DNA of 64,000 bases from Ilumatobacteraceae bacterium (GTDB lineage Bacteria > Actinomycetota > Acidimicrobiia > Acidimicrobiales > Ilumatobacteraceae), in contig JANYKU010000046.1 in NCBI GenBank assembly GCA_025358075.1, positions 1 through 64,000 on the forward strand. Direction: 5' to 3'. Positions 56,826 to 64,000 of this stretch are shown piece after piece. The notes under the pieces were generated by a model. That model was not told the origin of the DNA, did no database searches, and worked only from the letters and a program-made list of their open reading frames with translations. Both the position numbers and the translations under genes were made by a program. Each line of letters starts with the position of its first letter. The stretch's first letter is position 1.

Positions 56826-58421
56826 ATGCACGTCAACCTCGACCTGTTCGATTCGGAGATCGCCCGCGACCTGAACGATTTGATCCGTCGGTGGTGGCAG
56901 ATCGACATCCTGGTCGTCACCGACACCATCGTGTCGTTCGGGCCCGAGCACAATCCGAACAACCTCAATGAGTCGTTCTTCGGCATGAGCCACTTGATGG
57001 GAGTGCTCGAGGGGGTCGGTTCGGTGACCAAGGCACACCGATCAGTGGATCCATTCGGAACTGCCGGGGTCATCCCGAACTTCCACTTCGATGCCCACGA
57101 CCTGTCGATCTACGACCAGATCTGGCTGATCGGCTGGGACAGCAGCGCGACGTTGTCACCGACCGAGCATGATGCGATGTGCGTGTTCATGAACAACGGC
57201 GGCGGTGTGTTCGCTACCGGAGATCATGCCGCGCTCGGCTCATCGCTGGCCGGCTCGCTCCCCCGCGTGCGCTCGATGCGTCACTGGAGCGCGCCGCCTC
57301 CGCCGCTCGGCGCGACCCGAGTCGACACGACGATGCCCGATCACCAGGGGGTCGTCGTCTTCGAAAACCAATCTGACGACATTCCGCAGAAGTTGCGACT
57401 CAAGTGGTATGTGTGGAGCGATTGGTACCTGTCCCGCCAGGTGTATCCGCACCCGCTGCTGTGCAGCTCCTCTGGGGCGATCACGGAGTTTCCCGATCAC
57501 ATGCACGAAGGGGAAGTCATCGAACCGGCCGTCCTCGACGCGGTGATGACTGCCAACGGGCAGAACTTCGACGAGTACCCGGTCGACGCCTATGGCAACC
57601 GCGTGTCGCCGGAGATCGTCGCGTGGGGTTGGAGTGAGGGGTTCGCAGATCCGGAGGTGATGCACGGGATCCACGTCGGCGACCCCGGCACCTCCAACAA
57701 GCGCTGGACCGGCACCGTCGGGGCGTACGACGGCAAGCGAGCCGGAGTCGGGCGCGTTGTCGTCGACTCGACGTGGCACCACTTGTTCGACATCAACCTC
57801 ATTGGAGACAACGCGGCCAACCGCCCCTCGTTCACCGATCCTCGCAAGGCGCTGTGGAGCCAGGGTTTCACGTACTCGGCGGATGGGCAACGGATCCTCG
57901 GCCAGATCGACCAGTACTACCGCAACATCGTCCACTGGCTGTCGCCCGGTGTCGGGCTCCGATTCGTGGCGGTGGCCACCGAACTGGCCCTGGCGAAGCA
58001 GATCTCGGAGCTGCTCGATGACAAGAAGCTCAGCCCATTCGACATCGGGCGCCACGCATGGGAGGTGGCGATCCGCCGCTACCCGCCGTGCCTGGTGATC
58101 GAGCTGAATCGTGCGTTCCTCGACAACATTCCGCGGCTCAAGCCGGTGCCGTTCGGGCCCTGGGATTGGCCGTACCCAGGTCCCGACGACGGGCCGCCGC
58201 ATCCGCCGATTCCGCCCGTCGCGCTTGCTCAGGCCGCCCTTGGGGCAGCGATCGTCGCGATCCACGAAATGGGTCCCGAGTCGGTGATGTCGAAGGCTGC
58301 CGTCGACCGCATCACCGAGGCGGGGTTCGCCGGCATGCGTCGCCTGCTCGCCGGGCAGATCAGCTCGAGCCGCGAGGCCCTGAGGGAGTTGGAGCGCACG
58401 GCCGAGTTGTTCGAGTCCTGA
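56826..58421 (+). CDS. Unrecognised 531-aa protein with ThuA/class I amidotransferase-like segment
   Basis: From ATG 56826 behind AAGGAG. I do not recognise the family. The N-terminal half reads like a flavodoxin-type alternation: QIDILVVTDTIVSFG, YDQIWLIGWDSSATLSPTEHDAMCVFMNNGGGVFATGDHAALGSSLAG. This recalls ThuA or class I glutamine-amidotransferase-like folds, but no GxCxG nucleophile elbow is present. A later segment, RAGVGRVVVDSTWHHLFDINLIGDNAANRPSF, adds two histidines of possible functional value. The last 110 residues are a proline-rich hinge (PFGPWDWPYPGPDDGPPHPPIPP) and a helical tail. No signal peptide or membrane segment is seen. An inverted repeat and the P450 gene follow. Confidence 0.75.
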   Translation: MHVNLDLFDSEIARDLNDLIRRWWQIDILVVTDTIVSFGPEHNPNNLNESFFGMSHLMGVLEGVGSVTKAHRSVDPFGTAGVIPNFHFDAHDLSIYDQIWLIGWDSSATLSPTEHDAMCVFMNNGGGVFATGDHAALGSSLAGSLPRVRSMRHWSAPPPPLGATRVDTTMPDHQGVVVFENQSDDIPQKLRLKWYVWSDWYLSRQVYPHPLLCSSSGAITEFPDHMHEGEVIEPAVLDAVMTANGQNFDEYPVDAYGNRVSPEIVAWGWSEGFADPEVMHGIHVGDPGTSNKRWTGTVGAYDGKRAGVGRVVVDSTWHHLFDINLIGDNAANRPSFTDPRKALWSQGFTYSADGQRILGQIDQYYRNIVHWLSPGVGLRFVAVATELALAKQISELLDDKKLSPFDIGRHAWEVAIRRYPPCLVIELNRAFLDNIPRLKPVPFGPWDWPYPGPDDGPPHPPIPPVALAQAALGAAIVAIHEMGPESVMSKAAVDRITEAGFAGMRRLLAGQISSSREALRELERTAELFES

Positions 58422-58439
58422 CCCCCGGTCGGTCTCCGT

Positions 58440-58460
58440 GCCGTTCACGAACTGAACGGC
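58440..58460. promoter_or_regulatory. Inverted repeat GCCGTTCA-N5-TGAACGGC
   Basis: Perfect 8-bp arms with a 5-base spacer, 18 bp after the unknown gene's stop and 44 bp before the P450 ATG. With no T-tract after it, an operator is as likely as a terminator for the upstream gene. Confidence 0.5.
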
Positions 58461-58489
58461 CCCGAATCGAGACGCCGAGCCGTCGTGTG

Positions 58490-58499
58490 CGAACGTTCG
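58490..58499. promoter_or_regulatory. Palindrome CGAACGTTCG at P450 start
   Basis: A 10-bp perfect palindrome four bases before the P450 ATG. No Shine-Dalgarno is visible, so the mRNA may be leaderless, with this element covering the transcription start. Confidence 0.35.
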
Positions 58500-58503
58500 T
58501 CAC

Positions 58504-59625
58504 ATGACGTCAGCGCCAGTTACCGATCTCGACATGTTCAGCGCAGAAGCCATCCGCAATGCGCGGCAGATCGACGACGATCTCCGCGAGATGGCACCCG
58601 CGGTGAAGCTGAGCCGCGAAGACATCACCATCATCGGACGGCACGAACACGTCAAGCAAGGCCTCGCTGATTGGCGCACGTTCTCGTCGGCGTCGCGGCC
58701 GTTTCACGACCCGAACTCGCCACGACCCGAGATCCTGCTGACCGACGATCCTCCACGTCACACCGATGTGCGTCAGGTCGTTGCCAAGGCGATGTCGAAG
58801 CGGGCGATGGAAAGATGGGAGGCCCGCTTTCGCGACGATGCCAAGCGCATCGTCGACTCGTTGCTGCCGCGCAGCGGCGAGGTGATCAACGCCACCGCCG
58901 ACATCTCCCGTCCCTTCGTGTACAAGGCACTGCCCGATGTGATCGGGCTGCCGGAAGAGGGCCGCGAACACATGGAGGCCTTCGGTCACATGGTGTGGGC
59001 CACACTCGGGCCGACCAACGAGCTCTTCGAAGAGGCGATGACCGACGCCGAGACCGTCGGCGCGTGGATCAGCACGGCGACACTTCGCGACCGGCTTGCC
59101 CCGGACAGCCTCGGCATGTCGATGTTCGAAGCCGCCGATGCCGGGGAGATCACCGACGACGATGCGCTGCTGCTGGTGCAAACGATCGTTGCCGCATCTG
59201 CCGATACGACGGTGATGACCTTGTCGGCTGCCATCCGAGCCTTCTGCGAGTTTCCCGATCAGTGGGAGCTGTTGCGCTCGCGGATGGCAGGGCGGATCAC
59301 GACCACCGACGTCGACATCGACGGCATCACCATTCCGGCGGGCGAGCGGTGCGGGCTGCTGTTCGCCGCGGCCAATCGCGACCCGCGCCGGTGGGACGAA
59401 CCCGATCGCTTCATCGTCACCCGCGATCTCGCCGGTCAGCTCGGCTGGGGGTTCGGGGTGCATCTCTGTGTGGGTCGGCAACTGGCCGTGCTCGAGGCCG
59501 ACGCGCTGCTTTCCGCGCTGCTCGATGCCGTCGACCACTGGGAGTTGGCCGGGGAATCAGAGCCGTGGATGACCACGATCGGCCACGGCCCGGCATCGCT
59601 GCCGGTCAGGTTCCAAGCTGCCTAG
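58504..59625 (+). CDS. Cytochrome P450 lacking the K-helix ExxR motif
   Basis: A 373-residue P450, shorter than the usual ~400. The I-helix is IVAASADTTVM, with Ser where the oxygen-binding groove normally has Gly. The haem loop is WGFGVHLCVGRQLAVLEA (Cys about 322), and ILLTDDPPRHTDVRQVVAKAMS is the usual C-helix region. Between the J-helix (FPDQWELLR) and the following sheet (ITTTDVDIDGITIPAGERC), normal P450s carry about 25 residues including ExxR. Here there are only six or seven (SRMAGR), and no ExxR is present. The frame is intact, so this is an in-frame loss. ExxR is needed for haem-core folding in nearly all P450s, so it may be inactive or do other chemistry. Confidence 0.85.
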   Translation: MTSAPVTDLDMFSAEAIRNARQIDDDLREMAPAVKLSREDITIIGRHEHVKQGLADWRTFSSASRPFHDPNSPRPEILLTDDPPRHTDVRQVVAKAMSKRAMERWEARFRDDAKRIVDSLLPRSGEVINATADISRPFVYKALPDVIGLPEEGREHMEAFGHMVWATLGPTNELFEEAMTDAETVGAWISTATLRDRLAPDSLGMSMFEAADAGEITDDDALLLVQTIVAASADTTVMTLSAAIRAFCEFPDQWELLRSRMAGRITTTDVDIDGITIPAGERCGLLFAAANRDPRRWDEPDRFIVTRDLAGQLGWGFGVHLCVGRQLAVLEADALLSALLDAVDHWELAGESEPWMTTIGHGPASLPVRFQAA

Positions 59626-60148
59626 AGATCGATCGCACACTGCCGATCGCCAGGCTGGCCACACCGACCGCCGAACCGAACACGAGGTGCGCGCTGAGGT
59701 CCTTCCACAACGTCTTCGGGTCATACTCCGTGATCGGCTTGTAGACACCAAGCTTCGGGAGCACGGCGTAGCTCGTGGCCCACGCGGCGACACCCGACAA
59801 CACCCCGGACCTGACAGAGCCGACACCCGGCAGCGGTCGCAGGATCGCCGCGGCCACTCCCCACGACACTCCTGTGGACCAGTGGACCACGTTGTTCGCC
59901 AGCGGCGCGGCACTGTCGGGCAGATCGACATGAACCTGCTGGGCCAAGATCTTTCCAACTTTGGCGGGCGCCGGTGCATCGTCGAAGCCTTCGAAGCTCG
60001 GCTGGAACTCCCATGTCGCAAAGCCCGACGTGCCGCCGTCCGCCTTGTACCGCCTGAACCAGACCAGATCCATCGCCACCGTACCGGCCACCCCGGCCAG
60101 CACTCCGTTGCGAACGAGCCTGACGATCGACCATCGATGTGCTGTCAT
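59606..60148 (-). CDS. Conserved membrane protein of unknown function
   Basis: From ATG 60148 (MTAHRWSIVRLVRNGVLAGVAGTVAMDLVWFRRYKADGG, 180 aa); the track's 60262 would read into the NAT gene. Hydrophobic stretches are GVLAGVAGTVAMDLVWF, NVVHWSTGVSWGVAAAIL, GVLSGVAAWATSYAVL and AHLVFGSAVGVASLAI. The pattern is like DUF1440-type small membrane proteins, though I cannot confirm the family. It lies downstream of the NAT gene on the same strand and overlaps the P450 3' end by 20 bp. Confidence 0.7.
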   Translation of the reverse strand: MTAHRWSIVRLVRNGVLAGVAGTVAMDLVWFRRYKADGGTSGFATWEFQPSFEGFDDAPAPAKVGKILAQQVHVDLPDSAAPLANNVVHWSTGVSWGVAAAILRPLPGVGSVRSGVLSGVAAWATSYAVLPKLGVYKPITEYDPKTLWKDLSAHLVFGSAVGVASLAIGSVRSISRQLGT

Positions 60149-60191
60149 CGCCAACCTCCTCTTGCCGGATCGTCCAAGTCTGGCAGGCGGG

Positions 60192-61070
60192 TCAGTCCTG
60201 GGTCGCCCAGACCTCGTGAGACGCGCATGCGCTGGCCCACAGCCGGTCACGCGCGGCGACATCGACCCCGTCGAGCGGGAGGAGGAACTCGTCCGCCAGC
60301 AGCGCGAACCATTCGTCTCGCTTCGTCACGTACCGGGTCGACATGCCGTCGTGACATCGTTCGGTGAACGTCAGTGCCCGCAACGCGATGACGGCGTCGT
60401 GCGTTCGACGCTGCACCGTGACGGTTCGAACGAAGCCGGACTCGGGCGACGTCGAGAGGTGCCGATGGCGATCTTCGAACGCGTCCAGATCGGCGACGGC
60501 GGCGCGAAAGTTCATCCCGGGGAAAGCGCCATGCGAGTCGTGAACGAAGTGCCAGTCTGCGATGCCGTTCGGTGTCTCCTCGAGTACGAACGTCATCGGG
60601 CCCTGGCGGTACGTTCCTGCGCGCAGCGGCAGCGGGTCGTGCAGCGCGTCGCCGAGCCCGACGTCGACGTACCAATCGCCTTCGGGGTTGTCGATCGTCG
60701 GCAGGCCGGCGACGACGAGCACAAGATGGTTGGTCAGGTCATCGGCCGACGGCTCGGGGCCCTGCACGCCGCCGATGTGGTGCGACACGTCGTATCCCAA
60801 CGACGCCAGCAATCGCGCGAGCGATCCATTGAGGTGGAAGCAGTAGCCGCCGCGCCCGCGGAGGGCGATGCGCTCCATCGACGAGCCGTCATCGATGCCC
60901 CACTGCTCGCCCATGTGGATCCATGTCGTCTCGTACGGGATACGTTCGACGTGCGCACGGTGGATGCGAAACAGCGCGTCCACTGACGGTGGCCCGCCGT
61001 CTTCACCGAGCCGGTTGAGGTAGGCGTCGAGCACACACCTTGAGTTCTGTGATCGCGGTATCGAGTTCAT
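60192..61070 (-). CDS. Arylamine N-acetyltransferase
   Basis: From ATG 61070 (MNSIPRSQNSRCVLDAYLNRLG, 292 aa). The NAT catalytic Cys is in ALRGRGGYCFHLNGSLARLLASLGYDV (about residue 76). The partner His is in NHLVLVV and the Asp in WYVDVGLGD. The N-terminal LFRIHRAHVERIPYETTWIHMG fits the family. NATs move acetyl, or longer acyl groups from CoA, to arylamines or hydrazines. In some actinobacteria NAT sits with cholesterol catabolic genes, but none are seen here. Confidence 0.9.
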   Translation of the reverse strand: MNSIPRSQNSRCVLDAYLNRLGEDGGPPSVDALFRIHRAHVERIPYETTWIHMGEQWGIDDGSSMERIALRGRGGYCFHLNGSLARLLASLGYDVSHHIGGVQGPEPSADDLTNHLVLVVAGLPTIDNPEGDWYVDVGLGDALHDPLPLRAGTYRQGPMTFVLEETPNGIADWHFVHDSHGAFPGMNFRAAVADLDAFEDRHRHLSTSPESGFVRTVTVQRRTHDAVIALRALTFTERCHDGMSTRYVTKRDEWFALLADEFLLPLDGVDVAARDRLWASACASHEVWATQD

Positions 61071-61125
61071 CTGAGCTGGCGATTCTAGAGGTCGCGTCCG
61101 GCACGGGTCAGTCGAACGAGCAGTT

Positions 61126-63564
61126 CTACAGGCGTGTGCGCGCCGAGGTCGGGTCGTACAGCGCACGCAGTGAGGACCTAGCGCCGACGGCAGTGCCTGC
61201 CACCTCGATGGAGTAACTCCCCTCCTCGAACCAGGCCCGCGGGTGGTCGGACGACGGAGCATGTACGTAGCCCATCCCGATCGCCGACCCGATGGTGTGC
61301 CCGTACATCGCCGAGGTCAGGTGCCCGACGCAGCGTCCGTCGCGAAGGATGGGTTCGCCGTGCAGCAGCAGTGGCTCGGGGTCGTCGAGGGCGAATTGCA
61401 CCAGCCGTCGACTGAATCCCCGTTCGCGTTGTGCGACCAGTGACTCGCGTCCGATGAAGTCACTCGGCTTGTCCCACGCCACGGCGAATGCCAGCCCGGC
61501 CTCGAGCGGCGAGTCACCCGACGAGACGTCGTGTCCCCAACTGCGGTAGCCCTTCTCCAACCGCAGTGAGTTGAGCGCGTGATACCCGACCGGGCGGCCA
61601 CCGGCGTCGATGATCGTGTCGTAGATGTGGGCAGCGATGTCGTAGGGGACCAACAGCTCCCAACCGAGCTCGCCGACGTACGTGATGCGCGTGGCGCGGA
61701 CGAACCCAAGACCAAGATCGATCTCACGCGACGAACCGAACTCGAACGCTTCATTCGACAAGTCGCAATCGGTCAAGGGTTGCAGCAACTCCCGCGACTC
61801 GGGACCCATGACCGCGATCATCGCCATCGTCCCCGAGACGTCGGTGACGGTGACGAACTCGTCGTCGCCGATGTGCCGGCGCAGCCAAGCGAGATCTCGT
61901 GGCATGGTGGCCGGCGCCGACAGCACCAGGAACTCGGCTTCATCGAGGCGCGTCACGGTGATGTCGGCTTCGATGCCGCCGAACCGGTTGAGCCACTGGC
62001 TGTACACGATGCGACCCACAACGACATCGATGTCGGCCGCGCAGAGACGCTGCAAGAAGCCGAAAGCGTCGCGGCCTTGCACCAACAACTTCCCATAGGT
62101 GGAGATGTCGAACACGCCCACCGATTCACGGACGGCTCGATGCTCTGCAGCAGCGTGCTCGAACCAGTTCTGGCGGCCGTACGAGTACTCGTATCGGCGA
62201 TCGACACCATCGGGTGCATACCAATTGGGCCGCTCCCACCCGATCAGCTCGCCGAAGACCGCGCCACGAGCGGCCGTGCTGTCGTAGAGCGGGCTGCGGC
62301 GCAACGGCCGCGCACTCTGACGTTGATAGAACGGCCAATGCATGTCGTAGGCGACATCGAGCGTCTCTTTCACGCGCTGCTCGAGGAACCGGCGATTCGT
62401 CTCATGACGCATCACGCGCGCCGGGTTCGCCTCCGGTAAGTCGATCGACGGACGGCCATCGACGAGCCAATCCGCCAACACCGACCCGATGCCGGGACCG
62501 GTGAGGAAACCGGTCGAGTTGAACCCGGCGGCGACGTAGAAGTTCTGCAGGTTCGGAGCCTCGCCGAAGTGGTAGGCGCCATCGGGCGTGAAGCTCTCCG
62601 GACCACCGAAGAACAATCGGATGCCGGCGGTGGCCAACGCCGGTATCCGCCGCATCGCGATCTCGTAGAACTGCCCGAGGTGATCCCAATCGTCGGGGAG
62701 CTGCACGAAGGCGGCGTCGCCGGGAATCCCGTTCGACTGCCACGGGTAGCTACCGGGCTCGAAGAACCCGACCATCAGTCCGTCGCCCTCGTTCTTGACG
62801 TACATCCAGTCGTCGGAGCTCTTGATCGTCGGCAGACCACGAGCGAGGCCGGGAATCGCTTCGGTGACGACGTAGTAGTGAGCGAGGGCCTGCAGCGGCA
62901 CCTGTACCCCGGCCAGCGCGGCGAGCTCGCGGCCCCACATGCCCCCGCAGTTGATGACGTACTCGGCCTCGATCGAACCAACCGCGGTGTCGACGCCGGT
63001 GACCCGCCGGCCGTCGTGGCGAATGCCGACGACCGGAAGGTTCTCGAAGATGTGCACTCCACGCTGGCGAGCACCACGGGCCAGCGACATGGTCGTGTCA
63101 GTCGCGTTGCCGCGCCCATCCTCCGGGTAGAACAGCGACCCGACGAGCCCTTCCGAACTGAGCAGCGGGTACATCTCCAACGTCTGGTCGACATCGAGGA
63201 TGTCGACCGCGATGTCGTCGGGCTTGCTCACCGACGCCTGACGCAGGAGCTCGTGCCACCGATCGGCGTTCGAGGCCAGGTGCAGTGTGCCCGTCTGCTC
63301 CCAACCGGTCGACAGCCCGGTGTCGGCCTCGAGCGTCTTGAACACTTCGATGCTGCGCTTCACCACCTGACGCATCGCCGAGGTGGGCCGCGCCGTGGTG
63401 ATCAGGCCGGCGGCGTGCCACGTGGTGCCGGACGTGAGTTGGTTGCGCTCCAGCAACACCACCTCGTTCCAGCCTCGCCTGGCGAGGTGGTAGGCGACGC
63501 TGCAACCCACGACGCCACCGCCGACGATGACGACACGAGCGCGATCCGGCAATCGGGTTTCCAT
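61126..63564 (-). CDS. Dimethylglycine/sarcosine dehydrogenase-like flavoprotein with GcvT domain
   Basis: From ATG 63564 (METRLPDRARVVIVGGGVVGCSVAYHLARRG, 812 aa); the track's 63768 runs into the divergent gene. Residues about 8-380 are the FAD oxidoreductase domain; LTSGTTWHAAGLITTA contains the His that covalently holds FAD in dimethylglycine dehydrogenase. A FAO linker domain follows, then an aminomethyltransferase-like GcvT fold that takes the methyl carbon onto folate (GVFDISTYGKLLVQGRDAFGFLQRL; ITYVGELGWELLVPYDIAAHIYD; GYRSWGHDVSSGDSPLEAGL). It likely demethylates an N-methyl glycine derivative. A link to glycine betaine made by the carnitine-type operon is possible but distant (55 kb). 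Confidence 0.9.
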   Translation of the reverse strand: METRLPDRARVVIVGGGVVGCSVAYHLARRGWNEVVLLERNQLTSGTTWHAAGLITTARPTSAMRQVVKRSIEVFKTLEADTGLSTGWEQTGTLHLASNADRWHELLRQASVSKPDDIAVDILDVDQTLEMYPLLSSEGLVGSLFYPEDGRGNATDTTMSLARGARQRGVHIFENLPVVGIRHDGRRVTGVDTAVGSIEAEYVINCGGMWGRELAALAGVQVPLQALAHYYVVTEAIPGLARGLPTIKSSDDWMYVKNEGDGLMVGFFEPGSYPWQSNGIPGDAAFVQLPDDWDHLGQFYEIAMRRIPALATAGIRLFFGGPESFTPDGAYHFGEAPNLQNFYVAAGFNSTGFLTGPGIGSVLADWLVDGRPSIDLPEANPARVMRHETNRRFLEQRVKETLDVAYDMHWPFYQRQSARPLRRSPLYDSTAARGAVFGELIGWERPNWYAPDGVDRRYEYSYGRQNWFEHAAAEHRAVRESVGVFDISTYGKLLVQGRDAFGFLQRLCAADIDVVVGRIVYSQWLNRFGGIEADITVTRLDEAEFLVLSAPATMPRDLAWLRRHIGDDEFVTVTDVSGTMAMIAVMGPESRELLQPLTDCDLSNEAFEFGSSREIDLGLGFVRATRITYVGELGWELLVPYDIAAHIYDTIIDAGGRPVGYHALNSLRLEKGYRSWGHDVSSGDSPLEAGLAFAVAWDKPSDFIGRESLVAQRERGFSRRLVQFALDDPEPLLLHGEPILRDGRCVGHLTSAMYGHTIGSAIGMGYVHAPSSDHPRAWFEEGSYSIEVAGTAVGARSSLRALYDPTSARTRL

Positions 63565-63600
63565 GCGACGCATTCTGCTAGGTCGACCCATCCACACACC

Positions 63601-63658
63601 GATCTGGGTGCCAGTCTTTTCCCAAGAGCATCTGTGAGACGAGCGTGGAACCCAGATC
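63601..63658. promoter_or_regulatory. Spaced inverted repeat upstream of the 62-codon ORF
   Basis: GATCTGGGT (63601-63609) and ACCCAGATC (63650-63658) are perfect 9-bp complements 40 bp apart in the divergent gap. The right arm ends where a CTCC/GGAG mini-stem covers the next gene's Shine-Dalgarno. It could be a looped operator or a leader RNA stem; the evidence does not separate these. Confidence 0.4.
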
Positions 63659-63674
63659 TCCTGAGGAGGCGCCA

Positions 63675-63863
63675 GTGAAGAAGCCAGCTGCGACAGCGGT
63701 ACGGATCGCAGTACACGACCTATTGCGACGCCGTGCCGCGATGGCTGCCCCGCCGAACCGCCTGGCAACCCGAGAGCGAAAGTACGTGATCGCGCATCGC
63801 CACGGGGCTTTGGTCCCTAGCCGGGCGAGCGTCGACGTGCTTGCGTATGGAGAATTCGCCTAG
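63675..63863 (+). CDS. Small basic protein, 62 aa, unrecognised
   Basis: GTG 63675 lies five bases after a strong Shine-Dalgarno (GAGGAGG), which supports translation. The product begins VKKPAATAVRIAVHDLLRRRAAMAAPPNRLATRERKYVIAHRHG, basic and without membrane segments. I do not recognise it. It is followed 21 bp later by the VOC gene, probably in one transcript. Confidence 0.55.
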   Translation: MKKPAATAVRIAVHDLLRRRAAMAAPPNRLATRERKYVIAHRHGALVPSRASVDVLAYGEFA

Positions 63864-63884
63864 CTCTGCACGGGGAGATCGAAC

Positions 63885-64000
63885 ATGGCCCAAACGTCGT
63901 CATCCGGCCCGTCATTTCAGCACCTTGCACTGATGGTGCGCGACATCGACAAGTCGCATCGGTTCTACACCGAAGCCCTCGGGTTCGAGCAATGCGGAAC
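63885..64000 (+). CDS. VOC/glyoxalase-family protein, 5' fragment
   Basis: ATG 63885, preceded by GGGGAGAT, opens MAQTSSSGPSFQHLALMVRDIDKSHRFYTEALGFEQCG before the window ends. The first beta-alpha unit, HLALMVRDIDKSHRFYTEALGF, is the signature start of vicinal-oxygen-chelate proteins, with the first metal-ligand His in FQHLAL. Only 38 residues are visible, so the reaction cannot be told. Confidence 0.8.
   Translation, partial: MAQTSSSGPSFQHLALMVRDIDKSHRFYTEALGFEQCG

Noticed and set aside
63565-63674. Glycine riboswitch upstream of the dimethylglycine-dehydrogenase-like region
   Set aside because: No tandem glycine-aptamer core is visible and the inverted repeat is too widely spaced.

Overview
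This window is compact, high-GC chromosomal DNA from an actinobacterium. I place it tentatively in Acidimicrobiia (an Ilumatobacter-like lineage), from gene style only: a gatCAB operon, F420-type LLM oxidoreductases, an Eis-like acetyltransferase, DrrAB-type ABC exporters, an MFS transporter fused to a cNMP domain, frequent GTG/TTG starts and ATGA/GTGA gene overlaps. No rRNA, tRNA, CRISPR, insertion sequence, prophage or replication origin was seen. No gene-free stretch exceeds 300 bp; the longest is the 219-bp divergent region at 21676-21894. Most ORF-track lines, including several long antisense ORFs, are shadows of real genes and are left out.

Layout. 1-6633 is an acyl-CoA block: a CaiC-like ligase (cut by the window edge), an enoyl-CoA hydratase, a TetR regulator with a perfect inverted-repeat operator, then an operon of betainyl-CoA-type thioesterase, acyl-CoA dehydrogenase, ADP-forming acyl-CoA ligase and a CaiD-like hydratase. 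This looks like carnitine or gamma-butyrobetaine catabolism. 6614-15319 holds an MFS exporter, a desaturase, an Eis-like GNAT, an M20 carbamoylase/allantoate amidohydrolase, an LLM pseudogene with an internal deletion, and gatB-gatA-gatC. 15417-24712 is a beta-galactoside locus: lacZ (GH2), two sugar ABC permeases and a Tat/lipobox binding protein on one strand, facing a DeoR regulator, an MsmX-type ATPase and galT on the other. 24633-28459 holds lgt, an esterase, a two-cluster ferredoxin and a TPR/HD-GYP protein. 28559-31239 has an M48 protease and a DrrAB-like ABC exporter with an odd Walker A motif.

31236-40111 carries ybaK, an LLM oxidoreductase, an MBL lactonase-like enzyme, a carboxymuconolactone-decarboxylase-like protein, a 3-hydroxyisobutyrate-dehydrogenase-like protein, a dienelactone hydrolase, an M20 peptidase, an MmcQ/YjbR protein, a DGPF protein with its ECF42-type sigma factor, and a threonine-dehydratase-like enzyme. 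40117-49738 has an MFS-GNAT fusion, an acyl-CoA ligase, a two-domain GNAT, a quinone-oxidoreductase-like MDR, a four-gene ABC-2 export operon and a universal stress protein.

49763-54959 is the most unusual stretch. A urease-like pair (gamma-beta fusion and alpha subunit with a His-rich N-terminus) has no accessory genes and is translationally coupled to an agmatine-deiminase-family gene. Facing it is an MFS-cNMP fusion that has no canonical start codon. The right end has a 2-hydroxyacid dehydrogenase and SDR pair, an unrecognised 531-aa protein, a P450 that has lost its ExxR helix, a membrane protein, an arylamine N-acetyltransferase, a dimethylglycine-dehydrogenase-like flavoprotein, a 62-codon ORF and the start of a VOC protein.
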